Source: Berberis thunbergii
Taxonomy: Eukaryota; Streptophyta; Magnoliopsida; Ranunculales; Berberidaceae
DNA: 64,000 bases
Direction: 5' to 3'
Assembly (NCBI GenBank): GCA_003290165.1
Contig: QNQO01005876.1
Location: 186,001 to 250,000, forward strand
Position numbers and translations under genes: made by a program. Within the stretch, counting starts at the first letter, position 1, and each line of letters opens with the position of its first letter. Under the pieces are notes generated by a model. It was not told the DNA's origin and did not search any database. It worked only from the letters and a program-made list of their open reading frames with translations. Below, piece after piece: positions 1 through 10,959 of this stretch.

Positions 1-1886
1 CGCTAACCACTCTGAAAGAACAATATGTGGAGACCAACCTACGACACGAGGCTGCCATTATGCTGCACTAAAGCAAATAAAATGTTCCCAAATCTAATCG
101 AACCCCACAGTGCAATCTGAAGTAGAGCCAGGCTTAGTGACTGCAAACACATCACTCGACTCACATGAGACCCCAACAACGGTAGTTCGCTTCATAGAAA
201 TGGGACAGTCAAGCGGTACAGGAGCGATTTGCTCTTCGACCCAACAGAACGTTGAGATCAAAGCAAGCAGGAGTACAATCCCCGACATTCCCTCGGTGCT
301 GAGATTAACTCCCCCACCAGACTTACTTTTTAGTAGCCTTTGTGACATCAACGAAATCCAACAATCTACTGAAAGCACCAATGATCCACATGAGCCATAC
401 GAATTCACTTTAGAGCCAGGATCAATTTCTCTTCGCCAACAGTTAGTTTATTTCAGTTGTTTATTTCCCTTTCCATAGTCAATGTAGAGTTTTAATTCTT
501 ACAAATTTATGTGATTTGCAAACATTCAATAAAAAAAGAATTACGCAACACATTATATTGATTACTAGAAGGATGTAATAACGGGCGCCCAGATGCGGAT
601 ACAAAAGACTACATACTACAAGCATTTGAATCCGATGCGACATGGAGTAAGGACTCACTCAAACAGTCTGACTACATAAAGAAGGCGAAGGAACCCAAAG
701 TAAACTTCGGTTAACCCCTTCCCAAGATCAAGGACAAAGGGGCAGAGGGGGCTGAAAGCATAGAGCGGTCGATTGCTCTATTGAATCACCCCAAAAAAGT
801 ACAGGCCACGGTGATGAAAACCTTACAACGGACTGCAAACTTCCTTGAATGGCATCCGGCCTCCTAAAGGAGATAGAATAAGGCAAATGAGGATGGCCAC
901 AATTGACGAAGCGGTCAAGATCTCACAATGCTACCAAGTGAGGACACTTTTCCCATGCGCGGTACCTGGGGTGATTCAGGGATGCCACCCCCGGAAACAC
1001 CACATATCCGCCAACACTTTGATCAACCCTAAGCTAGTAGCATGAACTACATATATGCGGGCACAATGGCACAAGGTAACACCAAGGCTCCTCCCTTCGG
1101 AGAAAATCCATACTTCTTCTCTGCATTATGAGAAGAAATTTTGAGATCTCAGCAAATCAACTACGTGCCCACCCAGGATAGGTGACCACGCATAACAATG
1201 ATTATAATCGTGTTTGATCCATACAAATGTCAGAACACTCGAAGACTCCAATGATGGAGATCTCCCTTCAGCCTTTGAAAAACCTAAAACATTCTCTTCA
1301 AGCAAGAACATTACAAGAGATACGCTCTACAGAAGATAGTGCCTATGACGGTTGAGGAATACCATTATATAGACATGATGGTTCACCAAACGGGTTCTTC
1401 GGCATTAACTGTCAACATTGAATATCATATGGGAAACGAGGAGACGGCGTTCCCGAGGAAACTATGCAAACCACGTTCATCCAATTAATGGTGTTGCACG
1501 CAACCCCATTAATTAAGATGGAGTGACCGATACTCAACCATCTCGCAGTCTACGCTGTACACGTGCTACCATGCAATCTACTCCGTATGCGTGGCATAAT
1601 TCGTGCAAGAAGCCCAAGCTCTCCCTCTGCAGGCCCATGGGCTTGGCCCACTATTCAAACAATATTCTACCACATGCCTGACATGAGCACTAGAAGTCCT
1701 AGTATTTCTGACACTCGGATCATACCTGCGAATCACCAGCTGATTTAAGGTAATTTTGTCTGCACAGTGCACTATGCCTCGCGGACATTGATTCGCACGC
1801 CCTCAAGCAGGCAGAACCTTTACCCAACCAGGTAAGCTTAGTCAATTGAAGTTGATGACGATGGCTTCTGGTTCATTCTGACACCT
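1..1886. other. Unassigned stretch left of the 128-bp array
   Basis: I recognise no gene or domain here. By position it should be the part of the Tat-type element lying between pol and the tandem array, but no integrase, RNase H or RT text is visible on either strand. An open + frame of 122 codons spans 110-478 and a short open + frame lies around 560-710 (it reads KDYILQAFESDATWSK). Neither resembles a family I know. The stretch may be gag-like debris, the hypervariable 3' untranslated part of the element, or a different insertion. Confidence 0.3.
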
Positions 1887-2715
1887 AGTCCGTCTAGTGT
1901 GTATCCCGATGGTTTAGGAAGTGGGAGTCTAATCAGCGCTATCATGCTTGGTGACGATGACTCGCCTTGGATTATTGCCTCCTTTGCGGTCAATGGTCGC
2001 CGAACCCGATCAGGTAAGCCTAGTTGGTGACGATTGGCAACAAAAGTTCTTGATCAAAGCCAAAATCTATAGCCCCCACTGCGCGGGTGTAGATGGTTTG
2101 GAAGGCGGGAGCCTAAGTAGTTCCAAACTGATTCCTACGGCTTCCCGCGGGACCATTGCTTTTCATCCCAGCCGCTGAATTACCAACCCTGAACTTGTAG
2201 CCCCCACTGCGCAGGCGTAGACGGTTTAAAAGGTGGGAGCCTAATCAGTTTCGAACTGATTCCAACTTCTTGCCATGGGACCACTGCTCTTCAACATGAC
2301 CGCCGAAAACCCCCAAATTTATAGCTTGATACGCATGAGTGTAGATGATTTGGAAGGTGGGAGCCCAGTCAACCCCGAACTGATTCTGACGGCTTGCCAC
2401 GGGGCCACTAATTTTCAGCCCGGCCGCCTAACATCTTTGTCTCGAACCTGTAGCCCCCATTGCGCGAGTATAAATGGTTAAAAAGGTAGGAGACTAGTTA
2501 GTCCTTGACTGATGTTGACAGCTCGCCACAGGACCACTGCTCTTCAACAGGGCTGCCAAATCTTTATTCCTCAAACCTGTAGTCCACTCTGTTCGGACAT
2601 AGATGGTTCAGAAAGTGTTAGCCCTAAGCAGCTCGCCACGCGATCACCTCCGTCTTTCGAAACATCAGCCGCAAAGATAAATCATGACTCAGTCAGTGTC
2701 CTCACTCTCAAATGA
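1887..2715 (+). repeat. Tandem array, about 128-bp unit, about 6 copies
   Basis: Direct repeats with the recurring phrases 'agcccccactgcgcggg', 'gtagatggtttggaaggcgg' and 'ggaccactgctcttcaa'. Units start near 1887, 2071, 2199, 2323, 2452 and 2581, so spacing is about 124-129 bp after a longer first unit. Units are clearly diverged. The array lies between the antisense ORF and where pol should be. In Tat/Ogre-type elements this 3' untranslated zone is known to be hypervariable and to contain tandem repeats. Confidence 0.85.
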
Positions 2716-3232
2716 GTTAGCATTCTATTATAAGCAAAGGCCACTCACGTCGACACATAAATCGTCTAGCCAACGTGCGGACCGGTGCTACATAAAATGC
2801 CAACTCGAGCTTACGACGCCTAACTCAGTACAAACGCTTTGAAGCGTACAATCGGCTATCACAAATCACTTACAACGGTGGTTGCAGCTGACAAATCAGA
2901 CAAGAAAAATAAACCCTCAACACCTTACTTTAAGGATGAGATACAGCCCAGGTAACGCAACCCACGACTAAACTGTTCGCAACATGCCCACTGTTGGACA
3001 TGACTATGCAACAGTAACTCTGAGTCACTCGCAACACAAACAGTCAAGCTCTCGACTGCAGACAGACCACTCGACTTCTTATTGATCCAACCAGCCTATG
3101 CCAAAGTAAGACGACAAGGCAAAATGGAAAACACACAATAGGGACAATGAGCACAAAACAGATACAAAACGTACTTAAGGTAAAACTGTTTTCATTAACA
3201 GTCGAAGCAAAATGGATACAAGTATACAAAGT

Positions 3233-5640
3233 TTACTTCTTATCGGGAGAGGGTACACAAACAAAATAGCTAAGCTTAACGGAGGAAGGAGGTGGAGTCA
3301 CATTCATACATGCCATGACTTGAGCATCAGGGTCTGAACCGCCCTCTTCGTTCGATGACGCAAAGGCAACGAACAAGTCTACATACGACATCTTCTTATA
3401 ACGACCATGATCCCATTCCAGATGCTCCTTCTTCATCAGCGCCAGCAGCTCAAGCATGTCGTGTACAACCCAACGAAACTCGCATTTGCCTTGTTCCAGC
3501 ATAAGTTTTTCCTCGCGCGCCTTCGCATCAGCAAGTTCACACTTCAGCAACTCCAACTTGCCAGTCAGTGTATCAACATGAGACTGCTCTGTACCCAAAC
3601 TGCTTTTTACATCACTGAGCTCATGCTTCTCTAATTTGAGCTGGTATTCGGCCTTCTTCGCCTCCCAAGCATTGAACTCCACATTGACTTTTAATTGTTG
3701 TTTCTGAACAGCCCAGTCAACCTCTTTCAAGGCATTATCTTCAGCAAGAGATCGCAATTGAGAACACGCCTCAGCAGCAGCTTCCTACGCAACTTCCATG
3801 TCTCAACAGGTCCGATCCAACTCCTGCTTGAATCTATCCCTCGCGGACACCGCTTCTCCTAGATAACACTCAAGGGCTTCCAGACGAACCATTTGAGTTT
3901 CAACAACCACGACTGACTGCTCCAACCTCTTTTCCTCAACATGTTTCTTCAGCAGCTCATTTTCATAAAAGGCATCAGAATACAGCACTTGCATGTGCGA
4001 GAAGACATGCTCCATGGTGTACACCCACTCACGAGTCGCCTCAACTTCTATCCCAGCAACTGCCACCTAGCTCAAGTGAGACATACCTAGCATAAGGTAC
4101 TTTAAACCCTTATCCATACACTCTTCCAGCGTATCCTCCTTGGTTTTTCAAGTGTAATCCATCATCCAGCTATGATGTCTGCTTATATGTTTCCTCAAAG
4201 CATAATCCACGTCAACCTCCTAGTGTCAGACCTGATGTTCATCCTCACTAAGTCCGGGGCAAACATGCTTATCCGCGCATTCAGATGAAGCTCTCCCAAA
4301 TTAGAGATTACACCAGCACCACCCTTCGCAATCGCCACTGTTCCTAGGCTCTCCTCTGCAACCTTTCCTTTGTCATGAAAAATCGACATTTTAGTGCAAG
4401 ATGGCTTAACAGGATCTGAAGGAAGGGCAGGAAGCGAGTTATCCAATGGACCCTCTAACACCTTGAGATGTGGCCTGAAATGAGACGGTGCACAATGCAA
4501 ACTACGAGAAATTTGGTTTTGCCACCACGACCACTATCAGATAGCACACCAATGGGACGATAAGATTTCAGAACCTCAGGCGGGTCTTCACGGGAACCGT
4601 CTATGGAACGATCCCGTTTGAATCGAAACCAGCAGAAGCTGCCATTGCAACTCACATCAACTGCTCGCTCAAACCTTCCACCTGCGCAGCACTAAGATTC
4701 GACATGTCTTCAACCCCTGCAAATCGCAGGTGGTCCTTCTCCCAGCTAGATACATTGGCATTCGCCCTGATGGGCTGATCAGATCACGCTCTCGGATGGC
4801 TCCTCCGTGTCAGACAAAACGTGAGCTTTGGCCCAAGCGGTCTTCCTTTTCCTAGAAGTGGCTCCATCTTCGGACTTAACTCGCGATGTTCGATAAATAG
4901 TGGGGGCCACATGTCAGTTGTCCCACAGCCTATTGCGAACGAAGTTGGGAACGCATATGACATCTGCCACGTTCCTCATTGACAAGCCACAAAATGTTTC
5001 CATAGTGTTTTTCTCCTATATGGTAAGAGGAGTAGTGGAAAACCATCCTGCGAAGAAACACAAACAACAATTAGCATGCAATCAAACACAACGAAATCAT
5101 AACAAAAACTTGTACTTACAAAGTGGCTTGAACTCCTACTCGAGTGGACGACTCTTGAACAAGAAATACTTTGAATCCGCAGAGGCAAAGAAGCAATACT
5201 TCTACCAGAACTTGAAGTCATCTGGCAGATTTGCAAAGCAAACCGACAATGTCATTTTATAGACAACGTTACTCTTCAACTGAGGAGAAGTCAACAAATG
5301 GATCACCCGTGACGTCACACAGACGTCAGGTTCTTTTGCCCTAATTAGAATGAGAATAATGATTTTGTATCCATTAGGCCCCAACTGGGCCGGAGGAAGT
5401 CCAAGAATTCCCAAATCACATCCAGAACGGGAAATCATACTCCGATTTGGAGCATCCCACGATGCAAGCAAATGATCCCCGCTGGTGGCGACATTGGCGT
5501 CTGGTCGCCCTTTAGAACAGACAACAGCGGGTCCTTGGGGACCCCAAACTTCGTACGGATTTCAGCAAGGTGAGATTCAGAAAGCAACCTGTCTTCAAAA
5601 AACTCAAGGCCCCTGGCCAAGGTTGCGTCATCAAGAAGGT
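3233..5640 (-). pseudogene. Antisense ORF of Tat-type element (Transposase_28-like plus coiled coil)
   Basis: On the minus strand the reading starts near 5640 and runs through several frames. The first part (5620-5270) has the PPAGIICLHRGMLQIGV segment followed by LGLPPAQLGPNGYKIIILI. This is the pattern of the plant 'putative gypsy type transposon' domain (Transposase_28, PF04195): PP-GF-LHR-MF--GLRLP, then a PPAQL-PN motif. A candidate splice donor (gtaagt) sits after FKPL near 5120, with an acceptor (tcgcag) near 5047. The downstream part, 4066-3233, is rich in Lys/Glu/Leu and reads as a long coiled coil, for example KLEKHELSDVKSSLGTEQ. Stops and frameshifts break it, so it is a relic. It is transcribed opposite to the LTR's own sense (+), like the copy at 30215-31807. 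Function unknown. Confidence 0.7.
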
Positions 5641-5891
5641 TTTACTGAGCCATAAAGAAGATGAACAGGGAAATATCTTTAAAAGCAAAGAAAAAAAAGA
5701 GTTAGTCTCCGCACAATAGATTACCTAAATAGGGATTAGGTTCTCGCCTCCTTTCCACTGAATCGGCGCACGCTCAATAAATGCAGTGCTCAGCTCAAAC
5801 AACAATTCAGACTCAATCATCACGAGCGCATATCTTTTCAAGAGCTTACTTAGTGAACTGTTGTGATGGCCTACTAACTCGGGAAAGTAGC

Positions 5892-6524
5892 TAATGATAC
5901 ACCAAAATGGTCACTATAGGCCCCAGCGTAAGCCTAACAGTGATCCAACCCAAGCGATTCTAAGCCCGCCCAATGCAGTCTGCTAAACGGACCTGAACTC
6001 TTACAGCTTACTAAGCCCACACGTGTTACAACTATCTTCAATACCTATAAGCAATGTTAAGATAATTATCTCGAGGATTAGCTTCGAACAGGCAATTACA
6101 ACAGCTCTCTGCTTCCAACTAGGAAGCAAATACCAGAGTACATATCACACATTTCCTCGTACAGATTATCCTGAGATTGGGAACTATTTCTCGTGTATCT
6201 GGGAGCACAGAGCTAACAGTGAAATTCCCTTCTATAGCACGACTCCTAATTAGATAAGGATCTCCACGAAGATCTCCTTCCTAAACTATGCCATTGATGG
6301 CCTGGTCGAACCAGGACTCCTGCACTATAAATAAGACTTGAGGTTGGTAAGCTAAGGTATGCTACAAATTTCCGATTGACAACATTACACCTTCCTCAGA
6401 TCCCTGTCTGACTTTAGCATTGGAGTGTCATTGGCCATCACAATGGTGGTCTATGACTCACGTGTGTTCGTTGTGCAGGTTAGCAGGTCAAGGTCAAAGC
6501 AGGGAGCCGAAAATGACTACATCA
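5892..6524 (+). repeat. 3' LTR of Tat-type element, copy 1
   Basis: It starts TAATGATACACC (TGATG in sister copies) and ends GACTACATCA, giving the TGATG...CATCA inverted ends shared by copies at 14069, 29230, 50202 and 62897. A TATA-like ctataaataag at 6322 reads on the + strand, so LTR sense is +. Directly left is a polypurine-rich tract (ctaactcgggaaagtag, 5874-5890), as expected next to a 3' LTR. The partner 5' LTR would lie left of the window. Confidence 0.8.
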
Positions 6525-6589
6525 ATTATTATGCCAGGCATTTGCTTTATTTTTCAAACGCATAATAAGATTTTTCTTACGACAAAGCA

Positions 6590-7325
6590 AAGTCGATAAT
6601 TCTTATTGCTAGGATCGCCCAGATTTGTTTCACCAAAAAATTTATTCCCTAATTAAAAGTTTGTCAAGTCTGTTCTCTAAACCCCTAATTTTAATAGCGT
6701 TGTCCCTATCAGGGAGTTCATTTTGGAGGTGATCAAGAGCAATTCGGGTATCCGAGATACTCAACTGAATGTTTATGAAATCAAGCTTATTCCATCTGGT
6801 AGAGTATGACTCAGATTTTTAGTTTTCAAGTGGAATTTGCGGTTGAAGAAGTCATGTTGCCTAGAAGACCAGGAAGAGCTAACCAGTTGTCGACATTTAG
6901 GATCCCTAGTCCACATGTGGAAAAATTTGAAAGGTTTGGCGCTCTTTAGAGAAAACTTACTAACTAGCTATAGGGAAAGTGCTATGTGATCAGATGCAGA
7001 GATGTGGATGTTATGGGCAGTAGCCGAGGGGAATCATTGCAACTAGTCAATAGAAACGAGAATACGATCCAATTTTGCTTTGATTCCATTTTTATCTTTC
7101 CTTTTATTGCTCCAAGTGAACTAGGATCCATTGAGAGGGAAGCCCACGAGGTCATGAGAATTGTGCAAAGTACGAAGGTCGGTAAAGGTGGTGGGTGGGG
7201 GTTTATTCCCTCCATTTTGTTCCTTGGTCGAAGAATATCATTATGATCATCGATGATAAGCCCAAGATTGTTTTGAAAAGTGTACAAGTAGGACATATTC
7301 TCCCAGAATTGGATTCAAAGGGATG
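6590..7325 (-). pseudogene. L1-type LINE fragment, endonuclease end
   Basis: Minus-strand reading gives GLIIDDHNDILRPRNKMEG, matching the plant LINE endonuclease motif (IGDFNDIL...K-GG). It continues into FTWSNKRKDKNGIKAKLDR (F-TW...LDR) and HISASDHST (the SDH active-site motif). Downstream is FKFFHMWTRDPKCRQLV, the usual text between endonuclease and RT in plant L1 elements. The first catalytic Asp-Phe pair reads DH instead of DF, and there are many stops. RT and poly(A) tail are not seen. This is a dead, 5'- and 3'-truncated copy. Confidence 0.75.
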
Positions 7326-7329
7326 GATT

Positions 7330-8984
7330 AGGTCACCATAAAAAAATTAAGCCGTCCAAGAAGTTGTAGTAATGTAATTATGAATGACTAGTCTACCAAC
7401 CGTGCCTACGATATCACCATACACTTTCCACATAATGCATATCCGTGTAGTTGGCACGGGTACAATGGCATGCCACCCTGGACTTTGGATCGTGCCTTCG
7501 ACACTCCCCAAATAGATAACTAAATTGCCAAATATGAAACAAATTATGGGTTACCATTTAAAAAAATCAAACCTGTTGGACTATTGATATTAAACATTAT
7601 TAATTTTCATCCGAAGAAGCACATTGGTTTTTCCAAACATTCCTGTGAAGATTCTCTTTGTTTATAATTTTAGTAACAGATGACATCTTTTATATAAAAT
7701 CAGAAGAAAACAACACAAAACCCGAAAATCCATTGTACCCATTGTTGCAATTTATAGGAACTACGATCAATGGAGTCCTGCTTCATAATTATAGGCAGCC
7801 CATGAACTGTAGCACCACGAAAACATAGTTATTGTTGTAATATCTAAGCATCAAGTAGGGAAATACTATGATTAAGATATTGATTGATGGGAGATGACAT
7901 ACAAAAACACATATTTGAATCATCAAAACATTGGTTATCTAATAGTTTAGATATGAATGAGGGGCAATTTGAGAACGCAAAAAGAGACATGACATCATGT
8001 AAAGTCACAAACCCCAACATGTGGGTCCTACACATGGTCATAGTATGCCAGTCTATGATTTCCAGCCATATTATTGGGGCAATTTCGAGGCCACAATGGG
8101 TAATAAGGGCAATTTGGGAATGCAAAAAGAGACATGATACCCTTGGGCAGCCGCGTCTCTGTTCCTCTAGTGAATTTTCATTATGAAAGAGATGCAATTA
8201 AAATAATATTTACAATACGAAATAATGGTTAGGTCGAAACCTTCCTTCCAGAAAAAAGCAATTCCCTCAGATGAACCAGTCGCAACTACTGAGACTTCGT
8301 GTTTGTCTCCAAGTCTCCGGTGTATGTTTTCCATCCTGGCTTAGGGAGCTTTGATTTAAGAGATAAAGAAGATATCAAGGTTGGACTGTATGGAGAGGGA
8401 CTTTAGATTTCGGAATGCACGGGAAGACCCTACTCCTTGCGCATTCCAAGAGATAATCATGACTGTTTGGGCAATGAAAAAAGGTTTACTTTCATTTAAC
8501 TACAAAGTTACTCTCGATTTTAATGGTTTAGTGATCTCAGTTGGATTTGAATTCAGACGATTCGAAATATAATTTTGAGTACCTGATTAATATAGAAATC
8601 ATCTGAATCCAGTTTGACCTAAATTTTGATTTAATGAGGTGAATTTGAATCCATTAGGAGACACTCCAATCAAAACTGGATTCAAAATCACTTTATTTTT
8701 ATAATTTTTTTTTACGAGACAAGATAAAATTATGTTACTGAGATGAGAAAAACACATTATCTTTAAACTTTGGTCGTTCTTATTAATATAATAAAGACTA
8801 TGGTCCTTTTATTCATAAGTTTTGTTCTTCTCAATTCATGTTTTATTAAAAGAATCCAATTACTAAAAACATCTCATGTACAAGATTATGTTGTCTACAT
8901 GGGTATCCAAAGTACAAACGAGATGGATGCTTGTTGTCCCAACCATTTTTTGCTAGTTTCGATTCCGATAAGGAAGGGGGATAA
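7330..8984. other. Intergenic, no gene seen
   Basis: No protein family is recognisable. It holds a diverged direct repeat (about 30 bp containing gcaaaaagagacatga, at about 7966 and 8107). A phrase near 7440-7510 (catgccaccctg...tcgtgccttcg) recurs near 25565-25615. Around 8535-8690 are inverted blocks built on ggatttgaattcagacgatt, which may be a small foldback element. Confidence 0.4.
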
Positions 8985-9480
8985 TTTATAACAAAAAATT
9001 TATTCCTAGGTGTAGTGCTTCTTCCCCTGTGCCGCCTATTGGTACTAGTGGAGTAGACTTAATCCATAATACATAACCTATAGGTGCAACCTCTGGCTCA
9101 AGACTAGAATAAAAAAATTGAAGCATTTGAGGTTGCATCAACCGAGGATACATGACAAAAAGAAATTTTCTATTCCCAAATTTCACCTTCAACAAGCATA
9201 GGTTTATTTCAATAAAAAATTTCTCTTTCAATCCTAAAACATGTGCCTTTTTTGTAATATTGAGTACGTTAAATAAAAAGAGTCAAATCAAACCATCTCT
9301 GTAATAGGTAAATGCCTCTTTTCCCCATAAGTTGTATGAATTATTCTTAATAAGATATTGGCCACAATTAAAAAAGGCTTATCATTAAAATTTCCATTTA
9401 TCCGCGATCTAGGCATAGCAAACAATCCATTCGATAAATCTTCCCGTTACCTCTTGTTGGAAAATAGTCCCACAAAAAAG
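8985..9480 (-). pseudogene. ycf3: Plastid ycf3 (pafI) exon 1 plus group II intron, nuclear copy
   Basis: The minus strand from 9416 reads [20 protein letters not shown] then [13 protein letters not shown]. This is exon 1 of plastid ycf3, the photosystem I assembly TPR protein (family: [34 protein letters not shown]). A 1-bp loss after GEK shifts the frame. Exon 1 ends at the intron border near 9294 (gagatgg then tttgatttgac). The rest, to 8985, matches the start of ycf3 intron 1 as I remember it. The long minus frame at 8986-9231 is therefore intron sequence, not a gene. 9417-9480 is ycf3 5' flank. Inserted plastid DNA, not functional. Confidence 0.8.
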
Positions 9481-9644
9481 GAATTAAGCGATCCATCCCG
9501 CCTGGTTGTCATTTATTCTCACAACTAGCAACAATAAACTGAATTCTTTCATCTATTCTCTAGTTATAAATTTTTTGTTTTTTCTACTGGTAAAGTTGAT
9601 AAAGTTCAGGATCAACCACTGCTCAACGATCTGCATCTTCTACA

Positions 9645-10140
9645 ACAACTTCATTAATGGTCGGATCTTCTTAGACAATTTAGGCATGATTCTTCGTATG
9701 TAAGAGAGTTTACCAAGAAAACTTTTCAGTTGTTTAATGGACATCTGGTGAGGCATTTCGACTATGGATTTTATCTTTAATGGGTCTAAATCGATGCCAC
9801 GGTGGTGCACTACAAACCGCAATAACTTCCCTACACATAGCGTTCATGCAAACTTTAACGGGTTCGTCTCAAGCGAATAGTTCTTGCATCTTCGAAAGAC
9901 TTTCCTGATAATGGCAATAGGTTTTTCCCGGGTTACGTATTTTAAAATCATCAACGTAATCATATCATGGAAGATTTTTTCATTGCCCTTTTATATGTGG
10001 CAGGAAGGTTCTTTAAACCAAAAGGCATGATAAGATAGCAAAAATAGCCTACATGAGTGACAAAGGACATTCCTTTTCTATCATTAGAGGCCATCATGAT
10101 TTGATTATATCCGTTGTACCCATCCATAAGAGAAAACTTC
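9645..10140 (-). pseudogene. Ty3/gypsy reverse transcriptase fragment
   Basis: The minus strand reads SLMDGYNGYNQIMMASNDRK, then GYFCYLIMPFGLKNLPATYK, then after a damaged gap FVVHHRGIDLDPLKIKSIVE and SIKQLKSFLGKLSYIRRIM. These are the RT palm (D-Y-GYNQI), the MPFGLKNA-ATYQR block and the RT thumb (GI--DP-KI-AI--MP, FLG-L-YI-RFI) of Ty3/gypsy pol. The YVDD box region around 9900-9960 is shifted and damaged. No LTR could be paired with it. Confidence 0.75.
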
Positions 10141-10469
10141 TAGCAACCTGCAGACAGAGATGCTCGTGTATAAGAGCAAGGTATTGTAATGTAGCAGGTC
10201 AATCGACTGTTTCGGCTACCACAATAGTACATTCCATCGCTCGCCTAATAGAGTATAAAGTTGTTTGGAATTGTATGTTTTGTGATTGATAAGTTATTGA
10301 TTATATGAACGAGATTAGTATATTAGTCATCATTTACGGCGAAAATTAATATAATTTTGTTCAAGTTTGAAATGTTTCTTCTGAATGACAAAATAAAGGC
10401 AATGAGAAATCTGAACATTAATAGAAAGAACTAATTCCATTAAAAAATAAATTTTTATTAGTAATTTTT

Positions 10470-10959
10470 TTAGCTACAGCAAGTTCGTGTTAGCAATGGC
10501 AAATGTCGTCTCTATTTTGGCCAACTTAGCGACGGTCAGAAACTGTTACAAGATAACCATAGCAAATGTCGTCTCTATTTTGCCAATTTGATACAGTTTC
10601 AGCCTTCTCAGAATTTGCAACTTAGCAACGGTTTGAAATCGTCACCAGATAGCCACAGCTAATACCATCTCTATTTTGTCAATTTGCGACAGCCTTAACC
10701 GTCTCAAAAAATTTTTAAAGTTGTCGCCAGTATTGTTGTCTCAAATAAAACCTTGGAATTCAAATTGGTTTAGCAACGGTTATAAACCGTTGCCAGATAG
10801 CCACGGAATAGTACACCATTGCTGTTATACTAGTGCGACAATTCATATAACTATGGTATTGCAACAGTCGTTGAGTTGTTGCCGATTTATTTCAGCTACG
10901 TTTTTTTTATACTTAGCAACGATAAAACGTTGTTGCTAAATTTACTTTTTTTTATAGTG
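10470..10959. mobile_element. One end of a CACTA transposon (truncated)
   Basis: The right border reads ...tttttttatagtg, the reverse complement of CACTATAAAAAAAAGTAAAT, a CACTA-type terminus. Inside lie repeated subterminal blocks in both orientations (tagcaacggttataaaccgt, gttgccagatagcc, ttagcaacgg). I find no matching CACTATAAA end further left, so the element seems truncated. The TIR differs from that of the large CACTA element at 36640-49518, but the subterminal core (AGCAACGGTT..AACCGT) is shared. Confidence 0.65.

Noticed and set aside
8986..9231. Open minus frame of 81 codons that looks protein-like
   Set aside because: It lies directly downstream of ycf3 exon 1 and reads as the ycf3 group II intron in inserted plastid DNA.
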